Positions 22,235-33,495 are shown, counted from the stretch's first letter. The stretch is DNA of 64,000 bases from Euclidia mi (GCA_944739405.2 OX123196.2:68285688-68349687), one strand, 5' to 3'. Numbers and translations are program-made. The notes: generated from the sequence alone by a model not told the origin.

Positions 22235-22480
22235 CATCGGCTCTGTATATAAAATGTCCCACTGCTGGGCTCAGGCCTCTTCTCACCATGAGAAGGGTAA
22301 GGCCATAGTCCACCACACTGGCAAAATGCGGGTTGGCAGACTTCACATGTCTTTCGAGAACATTATGGAGAACTCTCAGACATGCAGCTTTCCTCACGAT
22401 GTTTTCCTCTATCGTTTAGCAAGCGATGATTAACAATATAATACGCACATTACTCCACTAGACTATCGCTGCTAATTTTT
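22235..22480 (-). mobile_element. tRNA-derived SINE, GATGATGA-tail family (5' part lost)
   Basis: On the minus strand: ACATCGTGAGGAAAGCTGCA, TGTCTGAGAGTTCTC, TGGACTATGGCCTTACCC, CAGGCCT-equivalent and CCCAGCAGTGGGAC, then a GATGATGATGA tail. The tRNA head is only partly present near 22440-22480. Closely related to 29160-29472. Confidence 0.8.
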
Positions 22481-22942
22481 GCATTGCATGCATTCATTAA
22501 TTTATACAAACGCCTGCGTTTATAATAGAACTAAAATATGCTAAATATACAACACTATTTTTCAAATATAGAGATATAATTATGAACGTTTCATTAGCAA
22601 TTCTCAACAGCTATTAAGAGTTTGAAATACGACTTCTATCGATCTTCTTCGATCTTCTATAATAAAATACTTTAACCTAAATAAACATAAGAGCGAAACA
22701 TAAAGCGATTTCGTATAATTACCTAAACTCCTAAACTATTAAACTGATAATAACCAGTATTGGAGCAACGACCTATATTCAGCATAGAATTCTCAGATAA
22801 TACTAAAGTTCGCCCGTGAGAATTATACATCTAAGCTTTCCTCAGGAATCATTACCGATTAGTGTAACCGTACAAAAATCTGTTCAATACTTCTTGAGTT
22901 CATCGCGGTCATACAGACAGACAGCAAGAAACGGGGACCTCA

Positions 22943-23163
22943 TCTATTCCTATACACATAAATAAAATTGGAGTGTCTGTTTGTAATATTAAAATAACCG
23001 CTCTTTACTAAATGCATTTGGATGTGCATACGGTTGGACCAATTTTGACGGGACCTTCACTGGCGGAAAGCTGATGTACCAAGGAGTAACTTAGGCTATA
23101 TATTAACCGGGTACGCGAAGTAGTTTCCTCAGGACGCGAGTGAAACCGCAGGCAACAGCTAGT
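22943..23163 (+). mobile_element. Non-autonomous Helitron-like element
   Basis: Starts near TCTATTCCTATACAC at 22943 and ends CAGGCAACAGCTAGT at 23163, giving a Helitron-type CTAGT end preceded by a GC-rich patch (ACGCGAGTGAAACCGC). No coding capacity. Confidence 0.65.
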
Positions 23164-23697
23164 TTTATAATAAGTATAGATTATTAGGTAAACTCAAATT
23201 ATTGAAACTCTTTATTACTTGTTTCCCATTTCAACTTTAAAAATACTTGCTACAGAACCGAATGCAAGCCCCTCCGAAATCCAACAATCTAAACGCACTT
23301 CCCTAAATCATTACATCATGTAATAGTACGTTAATCTCCGCTGACCTTCGCAAGGCTTTCATCTCGGGAAGGCATATTAAGGGTAAAATACGAGTAGAAT
23401 GTAGGTGTATATTCAAGGGAAGATTAACGGTATACGGTAATGGTCCGCTCACTTGATTTAATGTTTGTATGTGCCAGTGTTGTGGTTTGTTTAGAAAAAC
23501 CTCATCGTCTGTGAATGTTCGTTTGGGTGAGGTTCCGTAGAGTTCGCTATTTAAGTGTAGAGTGTTTCTGCAGTGTTATATGTGCTACTACCAATTGTAG
23601 ATTTGGATGCTATCCGCGTTATGGAGGACAATTTTCTAACAAACTTTCAACCCCTATTTCACTCTCTTAGAGATGGAATGTTAAAAGTTAGTTCTTT

Positions 23698-23731
23698 CTT
23701 TTTAAAAGCTTGCGTAAGCAGCTTTTAAAAA
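23698..23731. repeat. Small hairpin
   Basis: TCTTTTTAAAAGCT and its complement flank a 6-7 base loop. Function unknown. Confidence 0.55.
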
Positions 23732-23814
23732 GAGATATTTAATATGAGCTTATTAAAGAATACGACTGCCCAAATTTCTTGTTCCAGTTTCGATAGTTTA
23801 GGGGTCATTCTTCG

Positions 23815-24012
23815 CGCAAGATTCTTCGCATCAAATTCGTGGCATTTTTTTTATTTCATATTTTTACAAAATTGGCTTCTGTTTATCAAACTTCAAAACA
23901 ATACAAACCAAATGGTGTAATTACACCAAAATTGATTGACAAATAAAGAAAATATTCACTTTTAAAAATGTTGGTGCCACGAATCTGACGTAGCAAACCA
24001 CGAATCTGACAT
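23815..24012. repeat. CACGAATCTGA motif cluster, left of RT pseudogene
   Basis: Contains GCCACGAATCTGAC and ACCACGAATCTGAC about 20 bases apart (near 23977 and 23999) and a related inverted AATTCGTGGCAT near 23835. The same motif clusters at 26800-27025 on the other side of the reverse transcriptase remnant. Confidence 0.5.
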
Positions 24013-24886
24013 GATAAAATTTGATGTTAAAATCAACAGCTTAAGCTCGTTTAACAGACTCATAAGCTGTAAGATCAAGCAAGCATCTAAGTTTAGATTT
24101 TTATTATATGATATGCCTATGAAATACACACTTTAGAATAGTTTACAGGTTACTGCTTGCATAGCTATTGGTCTAATCGTATCTAAGCGAACATAAAGGA
24201 TGAAGGTCTATATTATAGTCATCATCCAATGAGATATTAATGTTTTCAGATTTGGAATGTCAATAGGCACACTGATATAGCATTTAAGATAGTAAGGTTG
24301 TTTGAACATTAATGAAATATCTCAAATACAATCAAAAAGTAATATTTATTTCAATTATTAACATGACTTCACTTTAATTCAATAACTAACACAAATATAC
24401 TGTTCAATAATTACAATCATACTGACTTATGATGTTCCCAAGTTACAATACAAATGTAACATGTACAGTATAATTACAATCTTGCATAAGCTCAGACATC
24501 ACAGTGTTACTTTATAATTGTCTGATAAAGTAACTAGCTATTTTATAAATCAGTCTTTATGATTATCGTTACATTAAAAGTAAAAGTCTTATTAATTACA
24601 ATCACACTGGCATAAAGAAGAATTGAAAAAAAAATTACAACAAGAATATAACGTTGACTCTTCTTTTGATTAATATCTAGCACAGCTTACTAAATCACAG
24701 TATTTTTTGAATTTCACTAACAAAAACATTTTATTAAGTCTTTGATTAACGATTATTTAAACATTAATCAAAGATCATATTATCCAATAATTATATAAAT
24801 ATAATTAGATTAAGTCTTAAAATAATTAAAAAGAACTAATTAATGTATAGTTACAAGTGAAAAATCAATAAATTAAAAATTTAAAT

Positions 24887-26490
24887 TTAGAAGGCGTCAT
24901 TAAACTCATCGCAGTCAATTGGAAGCCTGCCCAGAAGACTGGCAGCATTGCCTCGTTCTATGGCTATACTTATTTTTTGAGCCAAATACGTGCCAGCCCT
25001 CTGGTCACGCGAGGCGTCTATGAGTCTCTTTGCGAGATCTCTAAAAAGTGATCGCGCACTTGGACCCCATGGCCCCAATGTTTCGACCCCAAACGGCTCA
25101 AATACATAATCTCCTATTAGATTTACATATTTGCGCCGTTTGAGGGTCTCCGCTGTAGCAGCAGCAACGCCCGGATAACCTGCTGTGCTGGGAAGATGAG
25201 ATGGCGCAAGGGTATCGATACATGTTTCGTCCCATACCAAAGGCCTAACCAGCTTCCACGGCAGTAACGACATCCCGTCTAGTCTTTTGCCACATCGTCG
25301 CGTGCCAAGCCTTGAGGTTCAAGTTAGGCTGGAACGCCAGCTGTGGCAAGAGCACGGCGCAGTATGTCATTGAGGTTGGAGTGTCGTGAAGTACGACCCG
25401 CGCTCCTGCTGCATGACAGGCCATGGTGACCAAGGCTATCGACAGCCTCTCCACAGTGACAACGATGTGGAGAGACACATGACGCACCTAAACGGAGGCA
25501 AGTAGCGAAGCGAAAGGTCGTATCGTCTAACACGGTACCTATATTGGAGGTACCTACAGTGCCTGGAGCCAGAGGCCAGATTCTCATTCTCCCACAGCCA
25601 GCAGGCGAGCACGCTCTGCAGTTTTGGACGATGTATTGAGAGGGTTTTCTCGTACCATGCTGCAAAGCGGCCCATCCCATTGCCTCTGGGAGGATAAGTT
25701 TCGGGGTAACTCAGTTCCTGGACAAGCATTTCTCCAAGCGTTCAAGGCATCGGTCTTAAACGGCACCTCAGAATCAACCAGTGTGGGAGCTAACATTTTC
25801 CTAGTCAATTCTGCAGTGCTGTGGACCGATGACAAGAACGCTGGCAGGCTTACGTCGGTAATTTTGCGAACGCCGAGGCCGCCCAAGCGCACAGGTAAGG
25901 ACGCCTATAGCCACACCGGGTCGTTCCGGGTCACATTATAATTTTTACTCAGGGTATTCTGTATAATTTTGTCAATTTGAATGAGTGGAGTTGGATTTTT
26001 CCAAAAAAGTGAACACCGTAATGCGTGCGTAAATTTACGGACAAAAAAACAATATCGAATAATAGTGAAAGCCGAATGTAGGTATATTAATTTTGAGTAG
26101 CCTGTCAGAAATTTCACTAACATTTTGAATTTTTTGCTGTATAAAGGAATCAAAACCGTCGTCTAAAATTGGGGACCCCAGGAGGCGAAGAGGACTTTTT
26201 TCAACTTGAGTGATATTGGGAGCCAAATATTGAAATTTTGAAAGAATAGAGAATTTATCTAAATTGTCATTAATAAAAATTTCGCATTTGTTTGTATTCA
26301 GTTCTAAGCCTATGGATAAAAAATTTGATCTCAGAAGTGCTAGATCTTGGTACACAGACTCTACGTCACCGCCTAGGGTTTCATCATCTAGGTACCAGAT
26401 GTTTAATTTTGAATTTAGTTGGATTATAACTGGATGGATGGCCAAAGAAAGATCTAGTTTCTCCTCTTGGCTACGTCGCGGTATGTTTGA
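24887..26490 (-). pseudogene. Decayed reverse-transcriptase element (YLDD type)
   Basis: Read from 26490 down. First a reverse transcriptase palm piece with LNSKLNIWYLDDETLGGD (catalytic YLDD near 26385-26400) and LLGSPILDDGFDSFI. Next, after a frame change, SLFWKNPTPLIQIDKI. Then RLGGLGVRKITDVSLPAFLS. Then a C-x-C-x(n)-H-x(n)-C zinc-like patch, CHCGEAVDSLGHHGLSC with RTSRHSNLNDILRRAL. Finally GDYVFEPFGVETLGPWGPSA and YLAQKISIAIERGNAASLLG to a stop at 24887. This order is that of an animal family of RT-bearing repeats, but I cannot name the clade. At least four frame changes and a missing 5' half show it is dead. No TSD found. Confidence 0.7.
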
Positions 26491-26799
26491 CTAGACGTAG
26501 ATTGATCTGTAATAAAGATAGTTTTATTGATAAGTATAATACATGTTACACAATGCATAATGAGTTATAGATATAAAAACGGCCTGCGTCGTCTATATGT
26601 TCCATCTAAACAAAGTATTAACTAAAAGGTCACCAAGACAACAAGAAATCAAATAATACAATCCACCTCCTCCAATATCGTTTTCATTTACGGCGGTAAG
26701 TTAAAAAAAAATGTCGCTAAAATGCTTATTAAATGGCTTTAAGTAGTTTTAAACCGTAAAATAACGTTTAAAATGAAATTACACGGTATTAAAAAGCTG

Positions 26800-27025
26800 C
26801 TAATCAGATTCGTGGTTCAATGAGTCAGATTCATGGTACTGGGCACACGAATCTGATGCCACAAATCTGATGAAATTTTTGTAATTCCTAAATAACTATT
26901 TACAGTAAAACATTATCGTAATTCAAGAACTCTTATGGCAATCTTACCTATTCAGACTATTATTACAATAAATAAGAACTGTTGAGAATCCTATGAATCA
27001 TTAAAACTTAGTAGCCACGAATCTT
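26800..27025. repeat. CACGAATCTGA motif cluster, right of RT pseudogene
   Basis: Several forms of one motif in both orientations: ATCAGATTCGTGG, GTCAGATTCATGG, ACACGAATCTGATG, CCACAAATCTGATG and, further on, GCCACGAATCTTACC. See also 23815-24012. Confidence 0.5.
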
Positions 27026-28204
27026 ACCTACGTAGGTAAAAAAAATATTGACGAAATAATTACGTACCCCTGCTGTCGCGTAAGTGCCATCGAGAATCAT
27101 GTATGGTTCCCTCAGCCGTCGCTTGCTGACTGGTGATGCGCGTGAATACAAATAAGATGCCGAAAGTCATTCAATAGTCGAATTATTGAGGGTTGAATCA
27201 CGCGTTCACACGAGTGCCAAAATCGTGTGACCGATACATTTTATATGAAATTTCTTAAATATTATAACATTTATGTAAGTCCATATTTATTTCGAAAACT
27301 ACTACCCGGGACAAATATTTTAAGGTATAATACATAGCAATTCGTAAAGGGAATAGAAAATTATACACGATTGTTTGAATTACACAATGAGTGTGACATG
27401 CGGAGAACAGCAATATTGTCCCCGTTTTCAGTCTTTGGATTTAGATATCGGCTATATATTGTTGGTCGATATTAGTAAAACTGTTTTTTTGGTTACCGTA
27501 TTACATAAAGAAACCTATAAAAAATAGTTTAAAGCCATAACTTCAATAACTATTGACATACTGCCGTGTGACCACCAAAATCGAGGCCTTGAAGAATGAC
27601 CCTAAAGGCTCTGCTATGATATATGCTATGTGTCTCTGGATATGTGTCAGTATGATAGATGTCTTTTTGTAAATACTTATAGATATGAGATGATAATTGT
27701 AACAATTTGATAATTAAAATAGGAACAAGAATCCCTCACAGGTTGTTCTTATAGCTCAAACAAATTAAGATCCAGGTTCGGATAAGTAGTAACTGATCCG
27801 AAACGGGATTTAAAATTTGTTTTAACTTTCCTTACTCTGTAACATAAAAGAAGAAATGTGATAGAATTTGAATACATAAAACTTAAACTTCAAGGACCAG
27901 TTTCTTCACCAAAGTTAGAACAATTTCTGTCTGAACTTATCTGCCAAATAATTTGCCAATAAGTGTTAAAACTGGCGTGAATACTAATATTCAGTGTTTT
28001 GTTTGCTATAAACTCTTATATTAGCAGTAACTAAAGTAGCAAAATTGGTAGTTATAGACTTATTTAGCCAGAACAAGGTTGCGACCGAATCCCCAATCCT
28101 AACTAGACTAATAACCATTAATCAAAAATTATTCTGGTTTACTTTCTTATGGATGGGCCTATATATGAATATTATGGGATTATTCTACTTGAACCAACTG
28201 CATG
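27026..28204. other. No recognisable feature
   Basis: AT-rich, unassigned; no domain-bearing frame or matched repeat. Confidence 0.45.
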
Positions 28205-28412
28205 ATTGGTCTAATGGTTTAAGCGGCCGCGTCGCCGCTTGACACTATGCTGAGTGTCTTGGGTTCGATCCCCTCACAAGATAACACTTTGTGAGATTCA
28301 TAAATTGTTGTTTCAAGTCTGGGTGTTTATTGTGTCCCCTGTGTGTGTTAGTGTAAAGTCCCCTGCGACAAAAGATTTAGGCCTATTGCGGGCGCAGTTT
28401 TTACTTTTTTCA
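28205..28412 (+). mobile_element. tRNA-derived SINE (family with TCTGGGTGTTTAT)
   Basis: Head with A-box-like TGGTCTAATGGTTTAAGCGG and a strong B box GGGTTCGATCCCC (28261-28273). The body has TTTCAAGTCTGGGTGTTTAT and a closing GCCTATTGCGGGCGCAG. Related pieces at 35540-35567, 40875-40935 and 57150-57300. No coding capacity. Confidence 0.75.
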
Positions 28413-29159
28413 CTATAAGGGTTTAAAAATTTTTGTAAACGACATTGCTATTTCGTCTTTTTAAACTCAGTTCCTCAGAATAAGACAAAAATAACAGTAA
28501 GGAAAACGAGTCATCCAAAAGAAATATTTTCGTTTGCTATCATCCCGGAACCCTAAAATGGAGGTAGGTTGAATGTCTATACATTTCCATAGACAAAAAA
28601 ATGTTTTGTATAAAACGTATTTTTGTCATTGTACAAAGTAGTAGATATATATTTTTTTAGTTGCGGGATTTTTGGTAAGTTGGTTGGAGCGCTTTGCCGG
28701 TTTTGTGATTGATCTTTTGAGTAGATCTTTTGGTAATGCTAATGAGTTATGTTAAGGTTAGTTATATGTAAAAGGGAGAAGATTGTAGCTATAAAGAGTA
28801 TTTTTCATATGAAATGTGTGATTGTAAATTTTAGAGTGCTAGACTTTCTACGATCACGACCACGATACGACCAAGACACCAAGTCTAGTGAAAATAAGAA
28901 TGTTTTTAAATAATATATGCTTCTTTACTAATGCGCTAGCTCAAAAATATACGTCCACAGTGTTTTATTCTTGTATTTCCATCACTTTTATCTTACAGAA
29001 TTTACGCCGCCTTCCAGCAGAACTTATACTGCATAATAACGATTAATCCACAAAATACGTGCAAAGTTACTGAAGAACATTCCCTGTACTGTTGATTCCC
29101 CAAAAATGACTTTACGAGTATTTTTTGTTATGCTTGGAATCACATATTTTACTTTTATA
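28413..29159. other. No recognisable feature
   Basis: AT-rich, unassigned sequence between two SINEs. Confidence 0.45.
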
Positions 29160-29472
29160 TTCTCATCATCAGCCCTTTGTACTCTCCCACTTCTGGGCAC
29201 AGGCCTCTTCTCATTATGAGAAGGGAAAGGCCATAGTCCACCACGCTGGCCAAGTGTGGGTTGGAAGACTTCACAAGTCTTTCGAGAACATTATCGAGAA
29301 CTCTCAGACATGCAGCTTTCCTCACGATGTTTTCCTTCACCGATAATCAATCGATAATTAACAATTTAATACGCACTTAACTTCGAAAAGTCATTGGTAC
29401 GTGCCGTGGATCCGAACCAGAGACCCTCTGTGAAGCAGTCTGTCGGTCTCTCTACACGGCAATCGCTGCTGT
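29160..29472 (-). mobile_element. tRNA-derived SINE, GATGATGA-tail family, nearly full length
   Basis: Minus strand: tRNA-like head with B box GGTTCGGATCC (complement near 29409-29419), AATGACTTTTCGAAGTTAAG, AACATCGTGAGGAAAGCTGC, TCTGAGAGTTCTCGATAATG, GTGGTGGACTATGGCC-type block, GAGGCCTGTGCCCAGAAGTG, and a 3' GGGCTGATGATGAG. The best preserved member of this family in the window. Confidence 0.85.
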
Positions 29473-29689
29473 TATATTCTACTTTACAAAAACACTTTCA
29501 GTTATCTCTTATATCAAGAACTAGTTCATAAAATTGAGTTCTTTAAACTATTAGAAAATCCACTATAAAAACATTCAATCTTTGAAACATTATTATCCTA
29601 TACCCCATCAAAACATCAATATGAAACCTAATAGCCGAGACATTTACGAACATAGACGCTAGCGTGCAGTAAGGCTGCTTATATACTAA

Positions 29690-30080
29690 CTATGTGCTGA
29701 GGTATCGCAACTAATATTTTGTCAAATTTAGTTAGACTAGAAAATGGAATCCAAAACAAAAAGTCTTGGATGCAGCTGAGATAACACTAGAAAGATGATG
29801 ATGATTGTCTGAGCTAAAATGAGGGGACAAAAATATTGAACAGTATGGTAGTTTCACCAATAAAGACTAACTAAAGGTAGGTACTATTGAAATAGGTTAG
29901 GTTAGGTTATCATATGAAAAAGTAAATGGCCGTAATCGTAAGTGAAGCCAAAATAAAGGAAATTAGCCTTTACTAATGATAAAGTGACTGTCAAATCTGG
30001 TTAAACTAGAATCCCCAGATTAGATGGACAAGTCTTTGATGCAACTGGGATAACGGTAAAACAATGATAATTTAAATCAT
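29690..30080 (+). repeat. Two related segments with LINE-like tails
   Basis: 29730-29810 (GTTAGACTAGAA, AAAGTCTTGGATGCAGCTGA, GATAACACTAGAAAGATGAT) and 29995-30070 (GGTTAAACTAGAATCC, AAGTCTTTGATGCAACTGGG, GATAACGGTAAAACAATGAT) are diverged direct copies. They may be C-terminal RTE fragments, but no clear protein motif survives. Confidence 0.45.
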
Positions 30081-30239
30081 CAAGGCACGAAATTGGTTTT
30101 GGATAAAATCATCCTGACCCATCCGTCTGTGGGAGGCGACTAAAGCTATATTTGGGAAGTGACGAACAAGTCGACATCATACCCTACCCTATACCAATCC
30201 GCTTAGCCAGCGTGGTATAGTAAGCAAAATGCGCCTATT

Positions 30240-30585
30240 GACTACTACACTACTATACTATTGTGACACAAATGAAGATAAACTTTTTTCCAAAACTGGA
30301 CTTCTTTGTTGTTTGCTTTTCGTGTGAGTGTGTGACCAACTCTAGTGTCGGAGTTTTCAGACCGCCCGAAAGCCGCCGACATGGCCTAACGATCCTTATC
30401 CTTAGACAAGAACCGGGACTGACAGCTTTACGTGCCCTCCGAAGCACGGTAGATGGTCAGATGTAAATGCCACACACGGTCACCCATCCAAGTGATGACC
30501 TGTGCAAGCGTTGCTTAACTTTGGCGATCTGTTACGAATGGCAAGTCTAGTCTCGCTATGCTCATATACAAAAACTGGACTACGA
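30240..30585 (-). mobile_element. 5S rRNA-derived SINE
   Basis: On the minus strand a degraded 5S rRNA-like head (near 30585-30477) is followed by a body with GTGCTTCGGAGGGCACGTAA, CAGTCCCGGTTCTTGTC, a GGCCATGTCGGCGGC block and GGTCACACACTCACACG. This order is that of a repeat I know as widespread in Lepidoptera. The 5S head supplies an internal RNA polymerase III promoter (Box A and Box C), as in SINE3-class elements. The tail boundary near 30240 is approximate. Confidence 0.75.
30477..30545 (-). other. 5S rRNA-like head of the SINE
   Basis: The minus strand reads AAGTTAAGCAACG (complement of 30509-30521) and CTTGGATGGGTGACCG (complement of 30477-30492), the two most conserved internal promoter blocks of 5S rRNA, in the right order and near the right spacing. 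Flanking 5S sequence is too diverged for a functional rRNA gene. Confidence 0.8.
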
Positions 30586-30936
30586 AAGGCTCTTTATTGA
30601 TGACGATTATGTACGGACTTGGGTTCGCAAAAAGATGAAGGATGCGAGCGGGTTAACAACTGTCTCCAGAACCATGGGGGTGGCCTATATCCGGCAGTGG
30701 ACATCTATTGACGAAGTTGATGATGTATATGTAAAAGATATAAGTAAATACAAATATCAGTTATTTGGTTGCCAGAGTACAAGCTCTACCTAGTTTAGAA
30801 TCAAATGACTATGAGACTAGTCCCTACATACATATTATTAACATCATATTCCTCTCAGCTACCTCGCTCAACTCTGCTGTGTACACAGCCTCAGCACCGT
30901 GTCGGAATACCAAAAAATCGTGAAACATATTACCCA

Positions 30937-31216
30937 AAAGTGGCGGTAGCCCAGTGGTGTACTTAACAGACTGCCGAGACGATGGTCTCGGGTTCGATCC
31001 CCAGGTACCCAGGGCACACACCTCTGACTTTTCGAAGTTATGTGTGTAGTAAAAATTAAAAATGTTAATTATCGCTCGCTTAACAATGTGTCCGGTAGAT
31101 GGCAATAGGCTCGCCCCCTATTACATTGGGACCTAAACATAACTGGCGAAGTGTGGGTGTTTAATACACCTCTGCCTACCCCTTCAGGGATAAAAGGCGT
31201 GAAGTTATGTTATGTT
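30937..31216 (+). mobile_element. tRNA-derived SINE with RTE tail and 10-bp TSD
   Basis: Perfect TSD ATATTACCCA at 30927-30936 and 31217-31226. Head: A-box-like TAGCCCAGTGGTGTA and B box GGGTTCGATCCC (30990-31001). The middle (CACCTCTGACTTTTCGAAGT, ATTATCGCTCGCTT) resembles the GATGATGA-tail SINE family. The 3' third (GGCAATAGGCTCGCC, CTCTGCCTACCCCTTCAGGG, GGCGTGAAG) matches the RTE-tail family. The element therefore looks like a chimera of two SINE families. It ends in repeated TTATG. Confidence 0.88.
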
Positions 31217-31226
31217 ATATTACCCA

Positions 31227-31784
31227 TGAGATTGAACAACGGAATGCTCTACATCTTGCGGTGGACGCAGCGATCGAGTATTACTCTTGTACAACAATTT
31301 CAATATTCATTCATCAAAACAGTTTGTAGTCAAGCGATTTCTGTGCCCGTACGTAAGTGTACTGGTGTTTGTCTCTGGGGTGAAGTGAGATTTTCAATTG
31401 CTTTATTACCATTTTTTTATTTATTCTTATGACACTCGTAGTAAGTTTTGATTTGGTATTTTCGGTATGTGTTATGTTGCAACAATATTTATTGACGGGT
31501 CTTACTGACGGAGATTTTTTAGGACATATATTCCGCTTATTGCACCAATGATTTTACTGGGTTACACTGGTTGTGGTTACTGCCAAATCTTTGCTATGGC
31601 TACCTTCAGTAGATACTCTCTCCTAAATTAATTATCTAACTTCCTTCAGACTCGAAAACAAAATGCTTTTACTTAGCACCGTCTAGTAATAAGATATCTT
31701 CTATAAGAGATACTAAAATTAATGATTAAATAGTTATGACTCAAAATAATTACCTGGTATCTTTTATAAGCTGTAAGATGTAGT
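31227..31784. other. No recognisable feature
   Basis: AT-rich unassigned sequence left of the TTAA-flanked element. Confidence 0.45.
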
Positions 31785-32094
31785 TTAAGGCGAGGTTGCA
31801 GTACAGTGCGTAGCTCGACCTCACCCCCCGCAAAAACAAAAACACGGCGGTGGCGTCAGCGAGTGAGTGGGGGGAGGGGAGGGGGGGTTTAGTGTGTGCG
31901 TGTGCCACAGCGCAGCGTAAAAAAAACCGTAGATGAGTTATGTGAACTTCAAAAGTGGCCACAGAACAGTTAAATATCTATGAAAAGTGGCACATTAAAA
32001 ACACGCTCAATGTCTCATTTGGCTTTAGTCGCGTACGCGCTGCGGTCGGAAGCGCTCGCTCTTTTACTCGCGTGTGTGTACGTTACATTTGAAA

Positions 32095-32271
32095 ATGCCG
32101 TTGTGTGTAATGAGATTTTGCACAAACTATAGTAGGAAAATGACTAAAAGTTATGGAATCTCTTCTCATTCATGGGTATTACAATATTACAACGTTTTAT
32201 TTACAATTTATAATAAATTCAGTATCACAAATAATAGAGTAAATAAAAAAATTGGCATTTACCGAGTGTAA
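32095..32271 (+). pseudogene. THAP zinc-finger N-terminal fragment
   Basis: From the ATG at 32095 the frame reads MPLCVMRFCTNYSRKMTK, then YGISSHS, matching the start of a THAP domain (initiator M, then C-x4-C spacing and a basic stretch). The later C-x2-H pair and the AVPTxF-like end of THAP domains are missing, and the frame drifts into non-THAP residues before its stop at 32271. THAP domains are DNA-binding modules of P-element-like transposases and of host proteins descended from them. Copy 2 encodes the same start at 40470-40555 on the minus strand. So this is probably the eroded start of an ancestral transposase. Confidence 0.55.
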
Positions 32272-32661
32272 AAGAGAAGCAGTATTGTGCATGTTCAAAG
32301 ACTAAAAAACAAAGTATCCAGATGGGACATTCGGAATAATAAGATACTGATGTGTGTTTTTGTCAAGTAATAAAAGTGATTTGAGGCTGAATCAACACAA
32401 TATATTATTATTATAGAAATACAAAATCATACGTAAGTTACAAACATTGACGGATGATCAAAGTCTATTCACTTGTTCTTGTTTTTCTCCGTTTAGTATT
32501 AAACAACTAAGTAGATTGTACTGCACAGTTTTCTCTGCCGACCCACCGTACCCCTGGGGGTATGGCGGGTCTTTCAAAGCTTAACCGTACTCCCAGATAA
32601 TATTGTTGTGTAATTAGTTTATTAATTTCAGTTCGTTAATTTCAAGTTCTACTATTTTGTG

Positions 32662-33495
32662 GGATCATTCCCAGTATAGTAGTATATTGAACAATTCTAT
32701 GATAGAACTGTCCTAATTCTATTAGCACAACTTGATGAGGAGAAAAGAACTAATGGGATAAGTAATAGGAAATGTCCCAGTCTAGTTCTATGTATGTATT
32801 TACAAGGGTATTCAATAGAATTACTGGAAATAATCCGTAGTGTCACGACATCGCGCTCATATATCCGAATGAATATGTTTTGTAGACGCTCATTTGTTTA
32901 ATGTGTAAAACAAATGAACGTCTACAAAACAAATGAACGCCTACAAAACAAATGAACGTCTACAAAACAAATGACTTACAGAAAGTGATCAGCTATCGAT
33001 AGTGATTGCAGAAAACAGGTGCATGCGATTTTCAACCTAATTGACATTAGTCAGAATTTATAATTTTATTACCCTAATATTGCCAGAAAGCGAGAAAAAA
33101 CAAAAAAGAAAGTTTGTCATGAATTGTAGTAAGGTCGAAAATCGCATGCACCTGTTTTTTGCAATCACTATCGATAGCAGATCACTTTCTGGTAGTCATT
33201 TGTTTTGTAGATGTTCATTTGTTTTGTAGACGTTCATTTGTTTTGTAGACGTTCAATTGTTTTGTAGACGTTCATTCGTTTAACACTTTTTTATACATAC
33301 ATATTTATTCGGATATGTGAGCGCGATGTTGTGACACTACCCTTGTAAAACATACATATAACTAGTGGTAAATTTCCTATAACTGTTTCCCATTAGTTCC
33401 ATTCTTCTCATCAAGTTGTGCTAATAGAACTAGTGGGAAAAAAGTATCACTAGTTCTATCATAGAACTGTTCAATAGAACTAGTGGGAATGATCC
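32662..33495. repeat. Large foldback inside copy 1, with 19-bp repeat arrays
   Basis: The sequence from GGATCATTCCCA (32662) returns as its inverse at TGGGAATGATCC (33484-33495). Within the arms, a 19-bp unit (GAACGTCTACAAAACAAAT) is repeated about 3.5 times at 32907-32975 and, inverted, about 4-5 times at 33199-33275. Nearer the centre, GATAGTGATTGCA and ACAGGTGCATGCGATTTTC also recur inverted. Copy 2 has the same structure at 36620-37432, so it predates the split of the two copies. Confidence 0.8.

Noticed and set aside
30477..30545. Functional 5S rRNA gene
   Set aside because: Only the internal promoter blocks are conserved and the sequence continues into a SINE body.
32907..33275. CRISPR-like array of 19-bp units
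   Set aside because: Units are tandem without unique spacers, inverted across a foldback, and the DNA is eukaryotic.
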